Below the pieces are notes generated by a model, which saw only the letters and a program-made list of their open reading frames with translations, was not told where the DNA came from and did no database searches. Source: DASROJ01 sp035646975 (GTDB lineage Bacteria > Acidobacteriota > Polarisedimenticolia > JACPZX01 > DASXTC01). Taken from it: a DNA stretch of 19,463 nt. This document shows, in pieces, positions 6,521 to 14,028 of the stretch (its first letter is position 1; every line of letters begins with the position of its first letter). The position numbers were made by a program, and so were the translations under genes. The stretch spans positions 1-19,463 of the forward strand of contig DASROJ010000345.1 in assembly GCA_035646975.1 (NCBI GenBank). The letters run 5' to 3'.

Positions 6521-7820
6521 CCTGGACCCGCGCGAACGCGCCATTCTCGTTGGTGTCGTGCTGCCGCGCATGCGGCGCGAGGAGGCCGACGACCACCTCG
6601 ACGAACTGGCGCGACTCACCGAAACGGCAGGCGGCGTCGTGGTCGATCGTCTCGTGCAGGAGCGGGATCGGATCGACGCGGCCTATTTCGTCGGGCGGGG
6701 CAAGGCCGAGGAGGTGGCCGCCCACGCGAAGGGGCATGCCGCCGACCTCGTCATCTTCGACGAAGACCTCTCGCCCGCGCAGGTCAGGAACCTCGAAAAG
6801 ACCATCGAAGCCAAGGTGGTCGATCGCTCCGGACTCATTCTCGACATTTTCGCCAGACGGGCGCGAAGCCGCGAGGCCCGCACACAGGTGGAGCTGGCGC
6901 AGCTCAACTACCTGCTGCCGAGGCTGACCCGCAGGTGGACGCACCTGTCCCGGCAGGTCGGCGGCATCGGCGTGCGCGGGATCGGTGAAACGCAGATCGA
7001 GATCGACCGACGTATGATTCGCAAGCGGATTTCCAGACTCCAGGGCGACCTGGACGGAATCGAGCGGGCCCGCGGCGTGCGCCGGACGGGGCGACGGGGA
7101 ATTCCCAAGGGTGCGCTCGTCGGATACACCAACTCGGGAAAGAGCACGCTGCTCAACAGCCTGACCCGCGCCGATGCCTTCGTTGAGGACCGGCTGTTCG
7201 CCACGCTCGATCCGCTCGTGCGCCGTCTCGAGATGAAGGACGGACGCGAGGTGCTCCTCATCGACACCGTCGGGTTCATCCGCAAGCTGCCGCACCATCT
7301 GGTGGCCTCCTTCCGCAGCACGCTGGAGGAAGCCAGGGAGGCGGACTTCCTCCTGCACGTCGTGGATGTCAGCCATCCCGGATACGAGGAACAGATGGCG
7401 GTGACACAGCAGGTGCTCGCGGGCCTGGAGATGGACGTCAAGCCGACTTTGCTGGTGTTCAACAAGATCGATCTGGTCAGACAGCCCGGCATCCTCGAGC
7501 GGGCCTTCCGGATTCATCCAGACGCGCTGTTCGTCGCGGCCGCGAAGGGTCTCGGCCTCGACGTGCTGGGGGGCCGGATGAACGACCTGCTGGCAGAGGA
7601 CCTGGTCGAGCGCCGGATCCGGCTGATGACGGCGGATACCGCCGCGATTTCGCGTGTCTACGAGGAGTCCCGCGTGCTGGACGCGAGCTACCACGATGGT
7701 TATGTTGACCTGACAATCCGGACGAGCCGGGCGCGCGCGCGGGCCCTGGCCCGGCTGGCGCCGGCAATCGAGCCCGGCGACATCATCCCTGGCGACATCA
7801 TCGAGGAGGCGGGGACGTGA
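6507..7820 (+). CDS. hflX: GTPase HflX (ribosome-splitting factor)
   Basis: HflX is a GTPase that binds the 50S subunit and dissociates stalled or hibernating ribosomes, notably under heat or antibiotic stress. The N-terminal domain includes YFVGRGKAEEVAAHAKG and DEDLSPAQVRNLEK. The linker has QVELAQLNYLLPRLTR and GGIGVRGIGETQIEIDRR. The G domain has G1 GYTNSGKST, G3 DTVGFI and G4 NKID. The start is uncertain: GTG 6507 has GAGG at 6499-6502 and gives 437 residues, while ATG 6468 and GTG 6441 are in frame but extend deeper into the preceding gene. The gene overlaps both neighbours, placing it in a coupled trx-tlpA-hflX-ddl operon. Confidence 0.94.
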   Translation: MGRSSLDPRERAILVGVVLPRMRREEADDHLDELARLTETAGGVVVDRLVQERDRIDAAYFVGRGKAEEVAAHAKGHAADLVIFDEDLSPAQVRNLEKTIEAKVVDRSGLILDIFARRARSREARTQVELAQLNYLLPRLTRRWTHLSRQVGGIGVRGIGETQIEIDRRMIRKRISRLQGDLDGIERARGVRRTGRRGIPKGALVGYTNSGKSTLLNSLTRADAFVEDRLFATLDPLVRRLEMKDGREVLLIDTVGFIRKLPHHLVASFRSTLEEAREADFLLHVVDVSHPGYEEQMAVTQQVLAGLEMDVKPTLLVFNKIDLVRQPGILERAFRIHPDALFVAAAKGLGLDVLGGRMNDLLAEDLVERRIRLMTADTAAISRVYEESRVLDASYHDGYVDLTIRTSRARARALARLAPAIEPGDIIPGDIIEEAGT

Positions 7821-8935
7821 AGCGGACGAAGGTGGGATTGATTTTCGGCGGTCGCTCCGTGGAGCACGACGTGTCGCTCGTGTCCGCCAGGGCCGTCCTG
7901 AACAACCTCGACCCCGCCCGATACGAGGTCGTCCCGATCGGGGTCAGCCGCGAAGGACGATGGGTGACCTCCGGTGACGCGCGCGGTCTGCTCGATGGCG
8001 GGCTCGCCCGGTCCGCGGGGACCCGGGCGGTGCTGACCGGCGACCCTTCGATCGGCGGGCTCGTGACGCTCGATGGCGGCGGCGCCCCCATGATGTTCGA
8101 TGTCGCGTTTCCACTCATTCATGGCACCGGGGGCGAGGACGGCACGCTGCAGGGATTGCTCGAGCTTTCCGGGATTCCCTACGTCGGCTCGGGCGTTCTG
8201 GGATCCAGCCTCGGCATGGACAAGGCGGCGTCCAAGGTGATCTTCCGCGCCGCCGGTCTTCCGATGGCCGAGTATCTCGTCGTGAGCCGGCACCGCATCG
8301 AGACGGACGCTGCCAGCGTGGCGCGGGAAGTGGAGAAGCGTTTCGGCTATCCATGTTTCACGAAGCCCTCCAACGGCGGGTCGAGCGTCGGCGTCTCGAA
8401 GGTGAAGAGAGTCGAGGAGTTGCCCGCGGCCCTGACCGAGGCCGCCTCCTACGATTGCCGGGTCGTTATCGAGCAGGGGATCGAGGGGCAGGAGGTGGAG
8501 TGCGCCGTGCTCGGCGGCGACGACCCGAAAGCCTCCGTCGTCGGTGAGATCGTTCCCGGCCGGGAGTTCTACGACTACAGCGCCAAGTATCTCGAGGACA
8601 CCTCGCAGCTGCTCATCCCGGCGCGGATCGGCAAGGCGCAGGCGGAGGAGATCAGGGCGATGTCGATCGCGGCCTTCGAGGCGCTGAGTCTCTCCGGTCT
8701 GGCTCGCGTGGATTTCTTCGTGAAGAAGTCCAACGGCGCCGTGCTCATCAACGAAGTGAACACGCTTCCGGGTTTCACCCCCATCAGCATGTACCCTCGT
8801 TTGTGGGAGGCAAGCGGCGTGAGTTTTTCCGCGCTGATCGATCGGCTCATCGAGATCGCCTTCGCGCGTCACGCGCAGAAGATGGCGCTCAAGACCGACT
8901 ACGCGCCCGGTCAGAAGGCGCCCGGGACCCGATAG
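7817..8935 (+). CDS. ddl: D-alanine--D-alanine ligase
   Basis: This ATP-grasp enzyme joins two D-alanines for the peptidoglycan stem peptide. The 372-residue protein starts at GTG 7817, overlapping the hflX stop as GTGA. Motifs are VGLIFGGRSVEHDVSLVSA, PLIHGTGGEDGTLQGLLE, PYVGSGVLGSSLGMDKAASK, KPSNGGSSVGVSKVK, and NEVNTLPGFTPISMYP with the metal-binding Glu/Asn. The omega-loop REFYDYSAKY has the Tyr/Lys typical of D-Ala-D-Ala ligases, so a VanA-type D-Ala-D-Lac ligase is unlikely. The C-terminal 25 residues (ending GQKAPGTR) are a basic tail beyond the domain. It is the last gene of the tightly overlapped operon. Confidence 0.95.
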   Translation: MKRTKVGLIFGGRSVEHDVSLVSARAVLNNLDPARYEVVPIGVSREGRWVTSGDARGLLDGGLARSAGTRAVLTGDPSIGGLVTLDGGGAPMMFDVAFPLIHGTGGEDGTLQGLLELSGIPYVGSGVLGSSLGMDKAASKVIFRAAGLPMAEYLVVSRHRIETDAASVAREVEKRFGYPCFTKPSNGGSSVGVSKVKRVEELPAALTEAASYDCRVVIEQGIEGQEVECAVLGGDDPKASVVGEIVPGREFYDYSAKYLEDTSQLLIPARIGKAQAEEIRAMSIAAFEALSLSGLARVDFFVKKSNGAVLINEVNTLPGFTPISMYPRLWEASGVSFSALIDRLIEIAFARHAQKMALKTDYAPGQKAPGTR

Positions 8936-8970
8936 AGGTATGATTCCGGTGTAGGCAGGGGGTTTGCGCC

Positions 8971-9555
8971 GTGCTCGATTCCAACGTTCTGGTTCTCAAC
9001 AGGCTCTTCCAGGCCATCCAGGTGACCTCTGTCAAGAAGGCTTTCTGCCTTCTTTACAAGGGCCAGGTCAAGGCGGTAGAGCCGGACTACACGACCTATT
9101 CCTGGGAAAACTGGTGCGACATCCCCGTCCAGCCCGACGACGACGTCATCGCCACGCCGGCGATGCGGATAAAAATACCCCGGGTCATCCTTCTGCTTCA
9201 CTATGACGCCCTGCCGCGCCACGAGGTGCGGTTCACACGGAAGAACATCTATTTCAGGGATCGGAACCGCTGCCAGTACTGCGGAGAGAAATTCTCGACG
9301 CGCGAGCTCAATCTCGACCATGTCATTCCGCTTTCTCGCGGCGGCAAGTCGACCTGGGACAACGTGGTCTGCTGCTGTATCGAGTGCAACGCCCGGAAAG
9401 GAAACAATCTCGCGGTGGAGGTGGGTATGGCGCTGCTGAAGATACCCGCCAAGCCGCGATGGCATCCGCTCGTCAAGGTCTCGTTCGCCGGAGCGCAGTA
9501 CGACGTCTGGCGCAATTTCCTCGACATCGCCTACTGGAATGTCGAGCTGGACTGA
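8971..9555 (+). CDS. HNH endonuclease family protein
   Basis: This 194-residue protein has a C-terminal HNH domain with a zinc knuckle: RCQYCGEKF, LNLDHVIPLSRGGKS, WDNVVCCCIECNARKG. The catalytic LDH, the N of WDN and both CXXC pairs are present. The N-terminal 90 residues (starting MLDSNVLVLNRLFQAIQVT) match the widespread solo-HNH type found in many phyla, whose role is unknown; it is not obviously a homing or restriction enzyme. GTG 8971 follows an AGGGGG stretch (8957-8962) and begins the conserved N-terminus. It lies 35 nt after ddl, so it may be cotranscribed. Its 3' end overlaps the converging minus-strand gene by 25 bp. Confidence 0.88.
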   Translation: MLDSNVLVLNRLFQAIQVTSVKKAFCLLYKGQVKAVEPDYTTYSWENWCDIPVQPDDDVIATPAMRIKIPRVILLLHYDALPRHEVRFTRKNIYFRDRNRCQYCGEKFSTRELNLDHVIPLSRGGKSTWDNVVCCCIECNARKGNNLAVEVGMALLKIPAKPRWHPLVKVSFAGAQYDVWRNFLDIAYWNVELD

Positions 9556-10631
9556 TTCGGATCCTGGGGCGCAGGTTCGGCTCCGTCCCCACCCCTGCCG
9601 CTCCTCTCCAGCGTTTTCCGCACGCTGACAGCTTCCCTGAGAAGCCTGCTGTAGATCGTTGCCAGCCCGGTCGCCTTGACCGTGATCACCCCGAGCGGCG
9701 GCTCGAGGCGTGGAGTGGCTTCCATCGCCACCTGCCCCCATTTCAATGATGTGATCCGTCTGGCGAGGTCGTTCGCGGTGCTCTCCATCACAGGGGCGGG
9801 AGTTCCGGCGGGGAAATGGAGCGTCAGCTCGCCGCCTGCAACGTCCGCCGCGGTGGCGTCGAAAATGAACGACAGGCTCGCGCCGGCGAGATCCTCCTCG
9901 GGAATGTCCAGCTCGGTGCCAGGAAGCAGCGCGAGACAGCGGGCCGCCACGCCCCCCTCGCCGGCGATCGCCCCCACGAGCGCGTGGCCGGCGCCCGCGG
10001 GCAGAAGACGCATCACGTCGGGCTCGGGGACGGAGCCGGCCGTGGAGGCCTGCGCCTGCTCACCCTGCGTGGAAGCCTTCTCGCGCGCGACGACCAGGTC
10101 CACCGCCCTGCGGGCCGTCTCCAGGTCGGAGGACCAGACGATTGAATTGTCCCTCGCGAACACGGTGCCGGGTATCGGGGTGCCCGGAAACGCCGTGATC
10201 CCTTCGCCACCATAAACCACTCGCGTGATCTTTCCGTCATCCGATCGGCCCGCGCGCCAGAGCGCGAAATCGGACATCAGTCCGAACAACCTGCCGCGCG
10301 GAGAAAAGCTCATGCCGATGATGTGGCCCTCCGAGGAAGGCGTTGCCCTGTGAGCCGACCAGACGACCTCGATGGGGAACAGGTCGGTGGTTTTCGGCTC
10401 GCGGGTCGAATACTGGGACAGGTCCGAGAACATCCGCCGGATCCAGGGATTGTCCGGCTCGAGCCTCAGGACCGCATGCCCCACGCTGTCGGCGTCGACG
10501 AGTCTGGTGGATTCCGGCAGCGGGACCGGCGTCGTCAACCGGTTGTATCCGACCACGCCCACGATGACGAGGATGGCCAGGATCCCGATGGCAGCGGCGG
10601 TGCAGCCGATGAAATACCTGCGCGCGCTCAT
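9531..10631 (-). CDS. Membrane-anchored protein of unknown function
   Basis: I do not recognise a family. The 366-residue product has one N-terminal transmembrane segment (about residues 8-28, AAAIGILAILVIVGVVG) and a large, probably extracytoplasmic remainder without cysteine clusters or obvious repeats. It contains a Gln/Ala-rich stretch near the middle (STQGEQAQASTAGS) and a charged, Pro-rich tail. ATG 10631 is chosen over an upstream in-frame start because GGAGGA lies 9 nt before it (10641-10646) and the membrane segment follows at once. The gene is divergent from the rhomboid gene across 38 bp and overlaps the HNH gene tail-to-tail by 25 bp. A substrate relationship with the neighbouring rhomboid is conceivable because this is a single-pass protein, but there is no direct evidence. 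Confidence 0.75.
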   Translation of the reverse strand: MSARRYFIGCTAAAIGILAILVIVGVVGYNRLTTPVPLPESTRLVDADSVGHAVLRLEPDNPWIRRMFSDLSQYSTREPKTTDLFPIEVVWSAHRATPSSEGHIIGMSFSPRGRLFGLMSDFALWRAGRSDDGKITRVVYGGEGITAFPGTPIPGTVFARDNSIVWSSDLETARRAVDLVVAREKASTQGEQAQASTAGSVPEPDVMRLLPAGAGHALVGAIAGEGGVAARCLALLPGTELDIPEEDLAGASLSFIFDATAADVAGGELTLHFPAGTPAPVMESTANDLARRITSLKWGQVAMEATPRLEPPLGVITVKATGLATIYSRLLREAVSVRKTLERSGRGGDGAEPAPQDPNQSSSTFQ

Positions 10632-10633
10632 CG

Positions 10634-10663
10634 TTGTCGCTCCTCCATACGCTGTGCTAGTCT
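10634..10663 (+). promoter_or_regulatory. Predicted extended -10 promoter for rhomboid, leaderless geometry
   Basis: TTGTCG (10634-10639), an 18-nt spacer and TGC-TAGTCT (-10 at 10658-10663, with the TGn extension) lie within the 38-bp divergent gap. ATG 10670 is 6 nt after the -10 box. The -35 box and spacer overlap the ribosome binding site of the divergent gene on the other strand. Confidence 0.55.
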
Positions 10664-10669
10664 CGCCAC

Positions 10670-11416
10670 ATGCCGCCACGATACGATTCCGGCACCCGAT
10701 ACCAGCTGTCGTTCGGCGGTCCGCTCACCCCAGCCGTCAAGAGCCTCATTATCGTCAATGTCGCCATCTATGTCATCGAGCTGCTGCTCAGCGGAGCCGT
10801 GGGGCCTGACGCGTGGGATTTTACTCTCACCTGGTTCGCGCTCAACCCGGTCCTGGTCCTGAGGAACCTGTTCGTCTGGCAGCTCGTGACCTACATGTTC
10901 CTGCATTCTCTGACGTCGGTCTTCCACATCCTGTTCAACATGCTCGCGCTGTGGATGTTCGGCGGCGAAATCGAGCGCGCCTGGGGAGCGACGCGCTTCG
11001 TACGGTACTATCTGCTGTGCGGGATGGGCGGGGCCGTCCTGAACTGCGCCTTCGCTTTTCAGTCCCAGACAGTCGGCGCCAGCGGGGCGATATTCGGGCT
11101 CTTCGTGGCGTACGGCATGATCTTCCCGACGCGCACCATCCTGTTCTGGGGCATCTTTCCGATGACGGCGCGCCAGCTCGCCATCCTCCTTTCATTCATC
11201 GAGCTGGTCAGCATCGGAGCGTTCGCCCCTGACGGCGTGGCGCGGTTCGCGCACCTCGGCGGCGCGCTGACCGGGTACATCATTCTCAAGGGATTCTGGA
11301 ATCCGAGACGCCTTATCGATGACTTGAGATGGAGAATCCGCCGGCGCCGCTTCAAGACAATCGACCGCCAGGATTCCCGCCGCGATGACAAGGATCGGTT
11401 CTATCCCTTCCACTGA
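10670..11416 (+). CDS. Rhomboid family intramembrane serine protease
   Basis: This 248-residue polytopic membrane protease cleaves substrates within or next to their transmembrane helices. The catalytic serine lies in GASGAIFG (S139) and the catalytic histidine in FAHLGGAL (H195). The conserved HILFNMLALWMFG gives the oxyanion-side H86 and N90. About six hydrophobic segments are visible between residues 22 and 208, followed by a strongly basic cytoplasmic tail (WRIRRRRFKT). No Shine-Dalgarno sequence precedes ATG 10670; a -10 element lies 6 nt upstream. Its substrate is unknown. It converges on a gene for a secreted protein 30 nt away. Confidence 0.94.
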   Translation: MPPRYDSGTRYQLSFGGPLTPAVKSLIIVNVAIYVIELLLSGAVGPDAWDFTLTWFALNPVLVLRNLFVWQLVTYMFLHSLTSVFHILFNMLALWMFGGEIERAWGATRFVRYYLLCGMGGAVLNCAFAFQSQTVGASGAIFGLFVAYGMIFPTRTILFWGIFPMTARQLAILLSFIELVSIGAFAPDGVARFAHLGGALTGYIILKGFWNPRRLIDDLRWRIRRRRFKTIDRQDSRRDDKDRFYPFH

Positions 11417-11446
11417 AGGGCCCGGGTGGGAGATCCATCCGGTCGG

Positions 11447-12313
11447 CTAGTTGCAGCGGGCGTCGGCCATGGATTGGGCAAGTGCACGGACCGTGGTCGA
11501 CGACATGTTCTGCCAGCTCAGGTTCGAGATCGTCTGGGCCCAGGTCGATGTGCTGGTGTTGTAGACGCCGACGACCAGGTAGCATGACGAGACCTGGTAG
11601 GCCGCGGGACGTCCGCAGGACAGCACCGCCCCATGATCCGGAGCCACCGCGGGGTTGGCCACGCAGGGACCCTCTGATGCCCGCGTCGTCAGACCGCCGA
11701 TGAGACCCGGGTCGTCTCCCCCGCCGACACAACTGCCGTCGGTGGTGCCGGTCTTGAGTGACTTGGTGGGCGGCGGCTCGAGCGGTTTCTGGGGCGACCC
11801 CAGTGGCTGTCCGTTGTGGATGTCGAAGCTCTGCAGGTAGACGGGGCCGCCGATTCCGGATGGATACCAGACGACGTGGGCGCGCTCGTTCGCGTCGACG
11901 ATGGCGCGCGGCCTGATATCCGACGTTGCGCTGTTCGTCAGGATGTCAATCGGCCCCCAGCCCCCCGACATGCGACGGAGCATCGCGATTTCGAAGCTGG
12001 CTCCTATCTGACGGCTCCAGACGATTACCGGCTGGCCATCGTGGGGGTTCAGCGTGATGCCGGGATCCTGATCGATGATCGGGTCCCACGTGGGGAAAAT
12101 CGGCGCCGTCGAGGTGCCGCCTCCCGGCGCCTGGTCCACCAGGGCCAGACCCTGCACCACCGGGTCGCCGGGGTCCGAAAGAACCTCGACGGTGAGCACA
12201 TGGCCCGAGTTGTCCACGACAGTTACAGCGGCCTGGTAAACGCCAGTAATCAACAAAAGGATGCCCAGCAGCAACGCTATCCTGGCCGGTGTGACTTCGC
12301 GGGACCTTTTCAT
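11447..12313 (-). CDS. Secreted protein of unknown function, possible beta-propeller fragment
   Basis: I do not recognise a named family. The 288-residue product begins with a basic N-region and a signal or anchor helix (about residues 10-30, IALLLGILLLITGVYQAAV). The mature part has motifs like those of sialidase/BNR-type propellers: QPVIVWSRQ, and later AHVVWYPSG, each after a short beta-rich unit, which suggests two blades. The C-terminal third has several cysteines (SCVGG, GPCVA, SCGRP, SSCYL, final C), consistent with disulfides outside the cytoplasm. ATG 12313 has GAGGAG (12323-12328) at 9 nt. It follows the TPR gene by 16 nt and appears to be the third gene of an XRE-TPR operon, perhaps its output. 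Confidence 0.75.
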   Translation of the reverse strand: MKRSREVTPARIALLLGILLLITGVYQAAVTVVDNSGHVLTVEVLSDPGDPVVQGLALVDQAPGGGTSTAPIFPTWDPIIDQDPGITLNPHDGQPVIVWSRQIGASFEIAMLRRMSGGWGPIDILTNSATSDIRPRAIVDANERAHVVWYPSGIGGPVYLQSFDIHNGQPLGSPQKPLEPPPTKSLKTGTTDGSCVGGGDDPGLIGGLTTRASEGPCVANPAVAPDHGAVLSCGRPAAYQVSSCYLVVGVYNTSTSTWAQTISNLSWQNMSSTTVRALAQSMADARCN

Positions 12314-12329
12314 CAGCTCACTCTCCTCG

Positions 12330-13250
12330 CTACTGAGGGAACCTCAGGGCGATAATCTTGCTCACATCGAACGTGCACAGGAAATCCCTGAGGAACGGGA
12401 GGTGCGGGTAGAGATCCTGGAGTCGGTAGAAGTAATGGTCCCGCTGCTCTTCGTTCCCCTTCAGGTAGTTGATCTCGCCCAGGAGATAGAAACAGTTCTT
12501 GATGATCTCCTTGTACCCCTCGGCCTCGGCGATCTCCAGCGCCTGAATTCCGTATTCTTCGGCTTCGTCAAGCCGCCGCAGCTGCATGTAGCCGAAGCTC
12601 AAATCGTGAGCGCATTCGCAGACGCACTTCTTGCTTCCGAGTTCCGTCACCATGTCCAGCGCAATCCGGACGTTTTGAATTCCCTTGTCGTACTGCCCCT
12701 GGAGAAGCTGGCAGTAACCGATGTTGTCCCTGAGGATCGCCACGGAGAAGCGGTTGATCTCACGCTCCTTGAGCCGCAGCGTCAGCGCCTTCTGGTACTG
12801 CTGCAGCGCTTTGTCCAGGTGGCTCTGCACCAGGTAGATGTTTCCTATCAGGTTGTGGCAGCGAGCCATCCAGTTCAGGTCGCCAATCGCCTTGCTCTTC
12901 TCGAACGCCTTTTTCGCATACACGAAGGCCTTCGGGTACCTGCCGAGACGCCGGAGGCTGATCGAGAGGTTGTAGGACGCGCCGCAGATGGTCTCGTCAT
13001 CGCTGCTGCGAAGGATGATCTCGCGGAGCCCTTTTGTCGCCTTCTCGTACTCTCCCATTTCGATGAAGCAGGTGGAGATGTTGGAAAGGGCCTTGTTGAT
13101 CTGTTCCGGCTGGTCGCTCTTGCGGGCAAGCGAGAGGGAGGACTGAAAGTCGGCAAGCGCAAGCTTGAGGTCGCCCTTTCGCAGCAGGGCGCAGCCGTGC
13201 GCAATCAGCCGCGAGAACGGGTCGGTGGCCGGCCTGCGAATCTGGCCCAT
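12330..13250 (-). CDS. Tetratricopeptide repeat (TPR) protein
   Basis: This 306-residue protein is made almost wholly of TPR-type helix pairs: for example ALSNISTCFIEMGEYEKA, then NLIGNIYLVQSHLDKALQQY, NIGYCQLLQGQYDKGIQ, HDLSFGYMQLRRLDEAEEY and LLGEINYLKGN. Six to seven repeats fill residues 15-280, followed by a hydrophobic tail. There is no signal peptide. TPR arrays bind peptides or partner proteins. The gene lies 18 nt downstream of an XRE regulator, so the two may work as a split version of the HTH-plus-TPR regulators seen in the RRNPP family; this is inference. The ATG at 13250 has only a weak ribosome binding site. Confidence 0.88.
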   Translation of the reverse strand: MGQIRRPATDPFSRLIAHGCALLRKGDLKLALADFQSSLSLARKSDQPEQINKALSNISTCFIEMGEYEKATKGLREIILRSSDDETICGASYNLSISLRRLGRYPKAFVYAKKAFEKSKAIGDLNWMARCHNLIGNIYLVQSHLDKALQQYQKALTLRLKEREINRFSVAILRDNIGYCQLLQGQYDKGIQNVRIALDMVTELGSKKCVCECAHDLSFGYMQLRRLDEAEEYGIQALEIAEAEGYKEIIKNCFYLLGEINYLKGNEEQRDHYFYRLQDLYPHLPFLRDFLCTFDVSKIIALRFPQ

Positions 13251-13268
13251 AGACTGGACCTTGTGCCT

Positions 13269-13646
13269 TTACTTTTTGCGACGAGTCTTCCGGGACTGCC
13301 GCTCGATGAACTTGATGAAATGCCGCACTTCATCCTGGGCGCTGGAGGACAGGTTTCTGAACGACTGCATCAAATCAGTTTCAACGGGTGCGAGCTGACC
13401 GGGAGGGGCTTCATGGAAGAACTCGCCGACATTCATTTCGAAGATCTTGAGTATCTTGAAGAGGGTCTCGAGGCTGACCTTGTATTCCCCGGTCTCCATG
13501 CGACAGAGATCTGATTGCTGGATTCCGATCCTGGCAGCGAGCTCCGCCTGGGTGAGATCCCGGTCCTTGCGCAGCTCCCTGATCCGCTTTCCGACAAGGG
13601 GAAGCTGCTGGCGCCTCACTGCGAACCCTGTCTCCAGCCTTTCCAA
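13269..13646 (-). CDS. XRE-family helix-turn-helix transcriptional regulator
   Basis: This is a 125-residue DNA-binding protein with a Cro/C1-type HTH at about residues 17-72: LVGKRIRELRKDRDLTQAEL, then GIQQSDLCRMETGEYKVSLE and LFKILKIFEMNVGEFF. The C-terminal 45 residues are charged and helical (SAQDEVRHFIKFIERQSRK) and could mediate dimerisation or TPR contact. The TTG start at 13646 is supported by AGGAGG (13653-13658) at 6 nt spacing. It is the first gene of a three-gene minus-strand operon and diverges from a group-2 sigma factor gene. The inverted repeat at 13702-13718 near its start site could be its operator. Confidence 0.93.
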   Translation of the reverse strand: MERLETGFAVRRQQLPLVGKRIRELRKDRDLTQAELAARIGIQQSDLCRMETGEYKVSLETLFKILKIFEMNVGEFFHEAPPGQLAPVETDLMQSFRNLSSSAQDEVRHFIKFIERQSRKTRRKK

Positions 13647-13701
13647 GCAACCCCTCCTGGGGCGAATCCCCTGACAACCCGCGTTGCGTCTGTTATTTCT
13701 G

Positions 13702-13718
13702 ATCGACTAGAGCTCGAT
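13702..13718. repeat. Candidate operator, short inverted repeat at XRE promoter
   Basis: ATCGA (13702-13706) and TCGAT (13714-13718) are inverted around 7 nt (CTAGAGC). The repeat covers the predicted transcription start and touches the -10 box of the XRE promoter, a usual position for autorepression. Arms of 5 bp are short, so chance is possible. Confidence 0.3.
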
Positions 13719-13746
13719 AATACGTCAGTTACATCTTATGCTGCAA
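13717..13746 (-). promoter_or_regulatory. Predicted sigma-70 promoter for the XRE-TPR operon
   Basis: On the minus strand TTGCAG (13746-13741) is followed after 18 nt by TATTAT (13722-13717). Transcription would start near 13710, leaving a leader of about 63 nt that carries the AGGAGG site. Its -35 box lies 13 nt from that of the divergent sigma gene promoter. Confidence 0.62.
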
Positions 13747-13759
13747 CAACAAAAAATTC

Positions 13760-13788
13760 TTGACAACGATGTTCCCGCAACATAGACT
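13760..13788 (+). promoter_or_regulatory. Near-consensus sigma-70 promoter for the group-2 sigma gene
   Basis: TTGACA (13760-13765), a 17-nt spacer and TAGACT (13783-13788). The predicted start is near 13795, which gives a leader of about 234 nt before ATG 14029. The stretch between the two divergent -35 boxes is A-rich. The spacer contains the dyad ATGTT-CCCGC-AACAT (13769-13783), a candidate operator. Confidence 0.7.
13769..13783. repeat. Inverted repeat inside the sigma gene promoter spacer
   Basis: ATGTT and AACAT are perfect 5-bp arms around CCCGC. The dyad lies between the -35 and -10 boxes, where a bound protein would block RNA polymerase. The first 10 nt equal the reverse complement of 2926-2935 in the larC/asparaginase intergenic region. 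Confidence 0.4.
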
Positions 13789-14028
13789 CTGACTCGTCTG
13801 ATGGACGCAATCGCTGTACAGAGTCGCCACAAACGCCTGATGCAACAAGCGACGCCACATGGGGGGTAGGGCCTCTTGGAAGCCACCCAGCAGCATCACC
13901 CGGAAAATACCCCCATCCGTAAGAACTGTCAAGCTCAAAAGCAATCTAAGACCTTGTGTTTACAGACGATTCGCGACTACCTCCCCCTGCCAAGGAGTCC
14001 ACTTCGCTGATGTGAGGTTCAAATCCTG
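13789..14028 (+). other. Long 5' leader of the group-2 sigma gene
   Basis: About 234 nt separate the predicted start site from ATG 14029. I see no conserved riboswitch or RNA thermometer. The leader holds a 22-codon open frame (ATG 13801 to TAG 13869) without a clear ribosome binding site, and a possible imperfect hairpin with GGGT/ACCC and GGC/GCC pairs at 13864-13888. GAGGT at 14014-14018 precedes the sigma ATG by 10 nt. Confidence 0.4.

Noticed and set aside
8939..8944. TATGAT considered as a -10 box for the HNH gene
   Set aside because: No -35 box lies at 16-19 nt and there is no TGn extension; cotranscription with ddl explains expression.
13801..13869. 22-codon frame in the sigma gene leader, considered as a leader peptide
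   Set aside because: There is no ribosome binding site and no regulatory codon run, and a frame this short is expected by chance.
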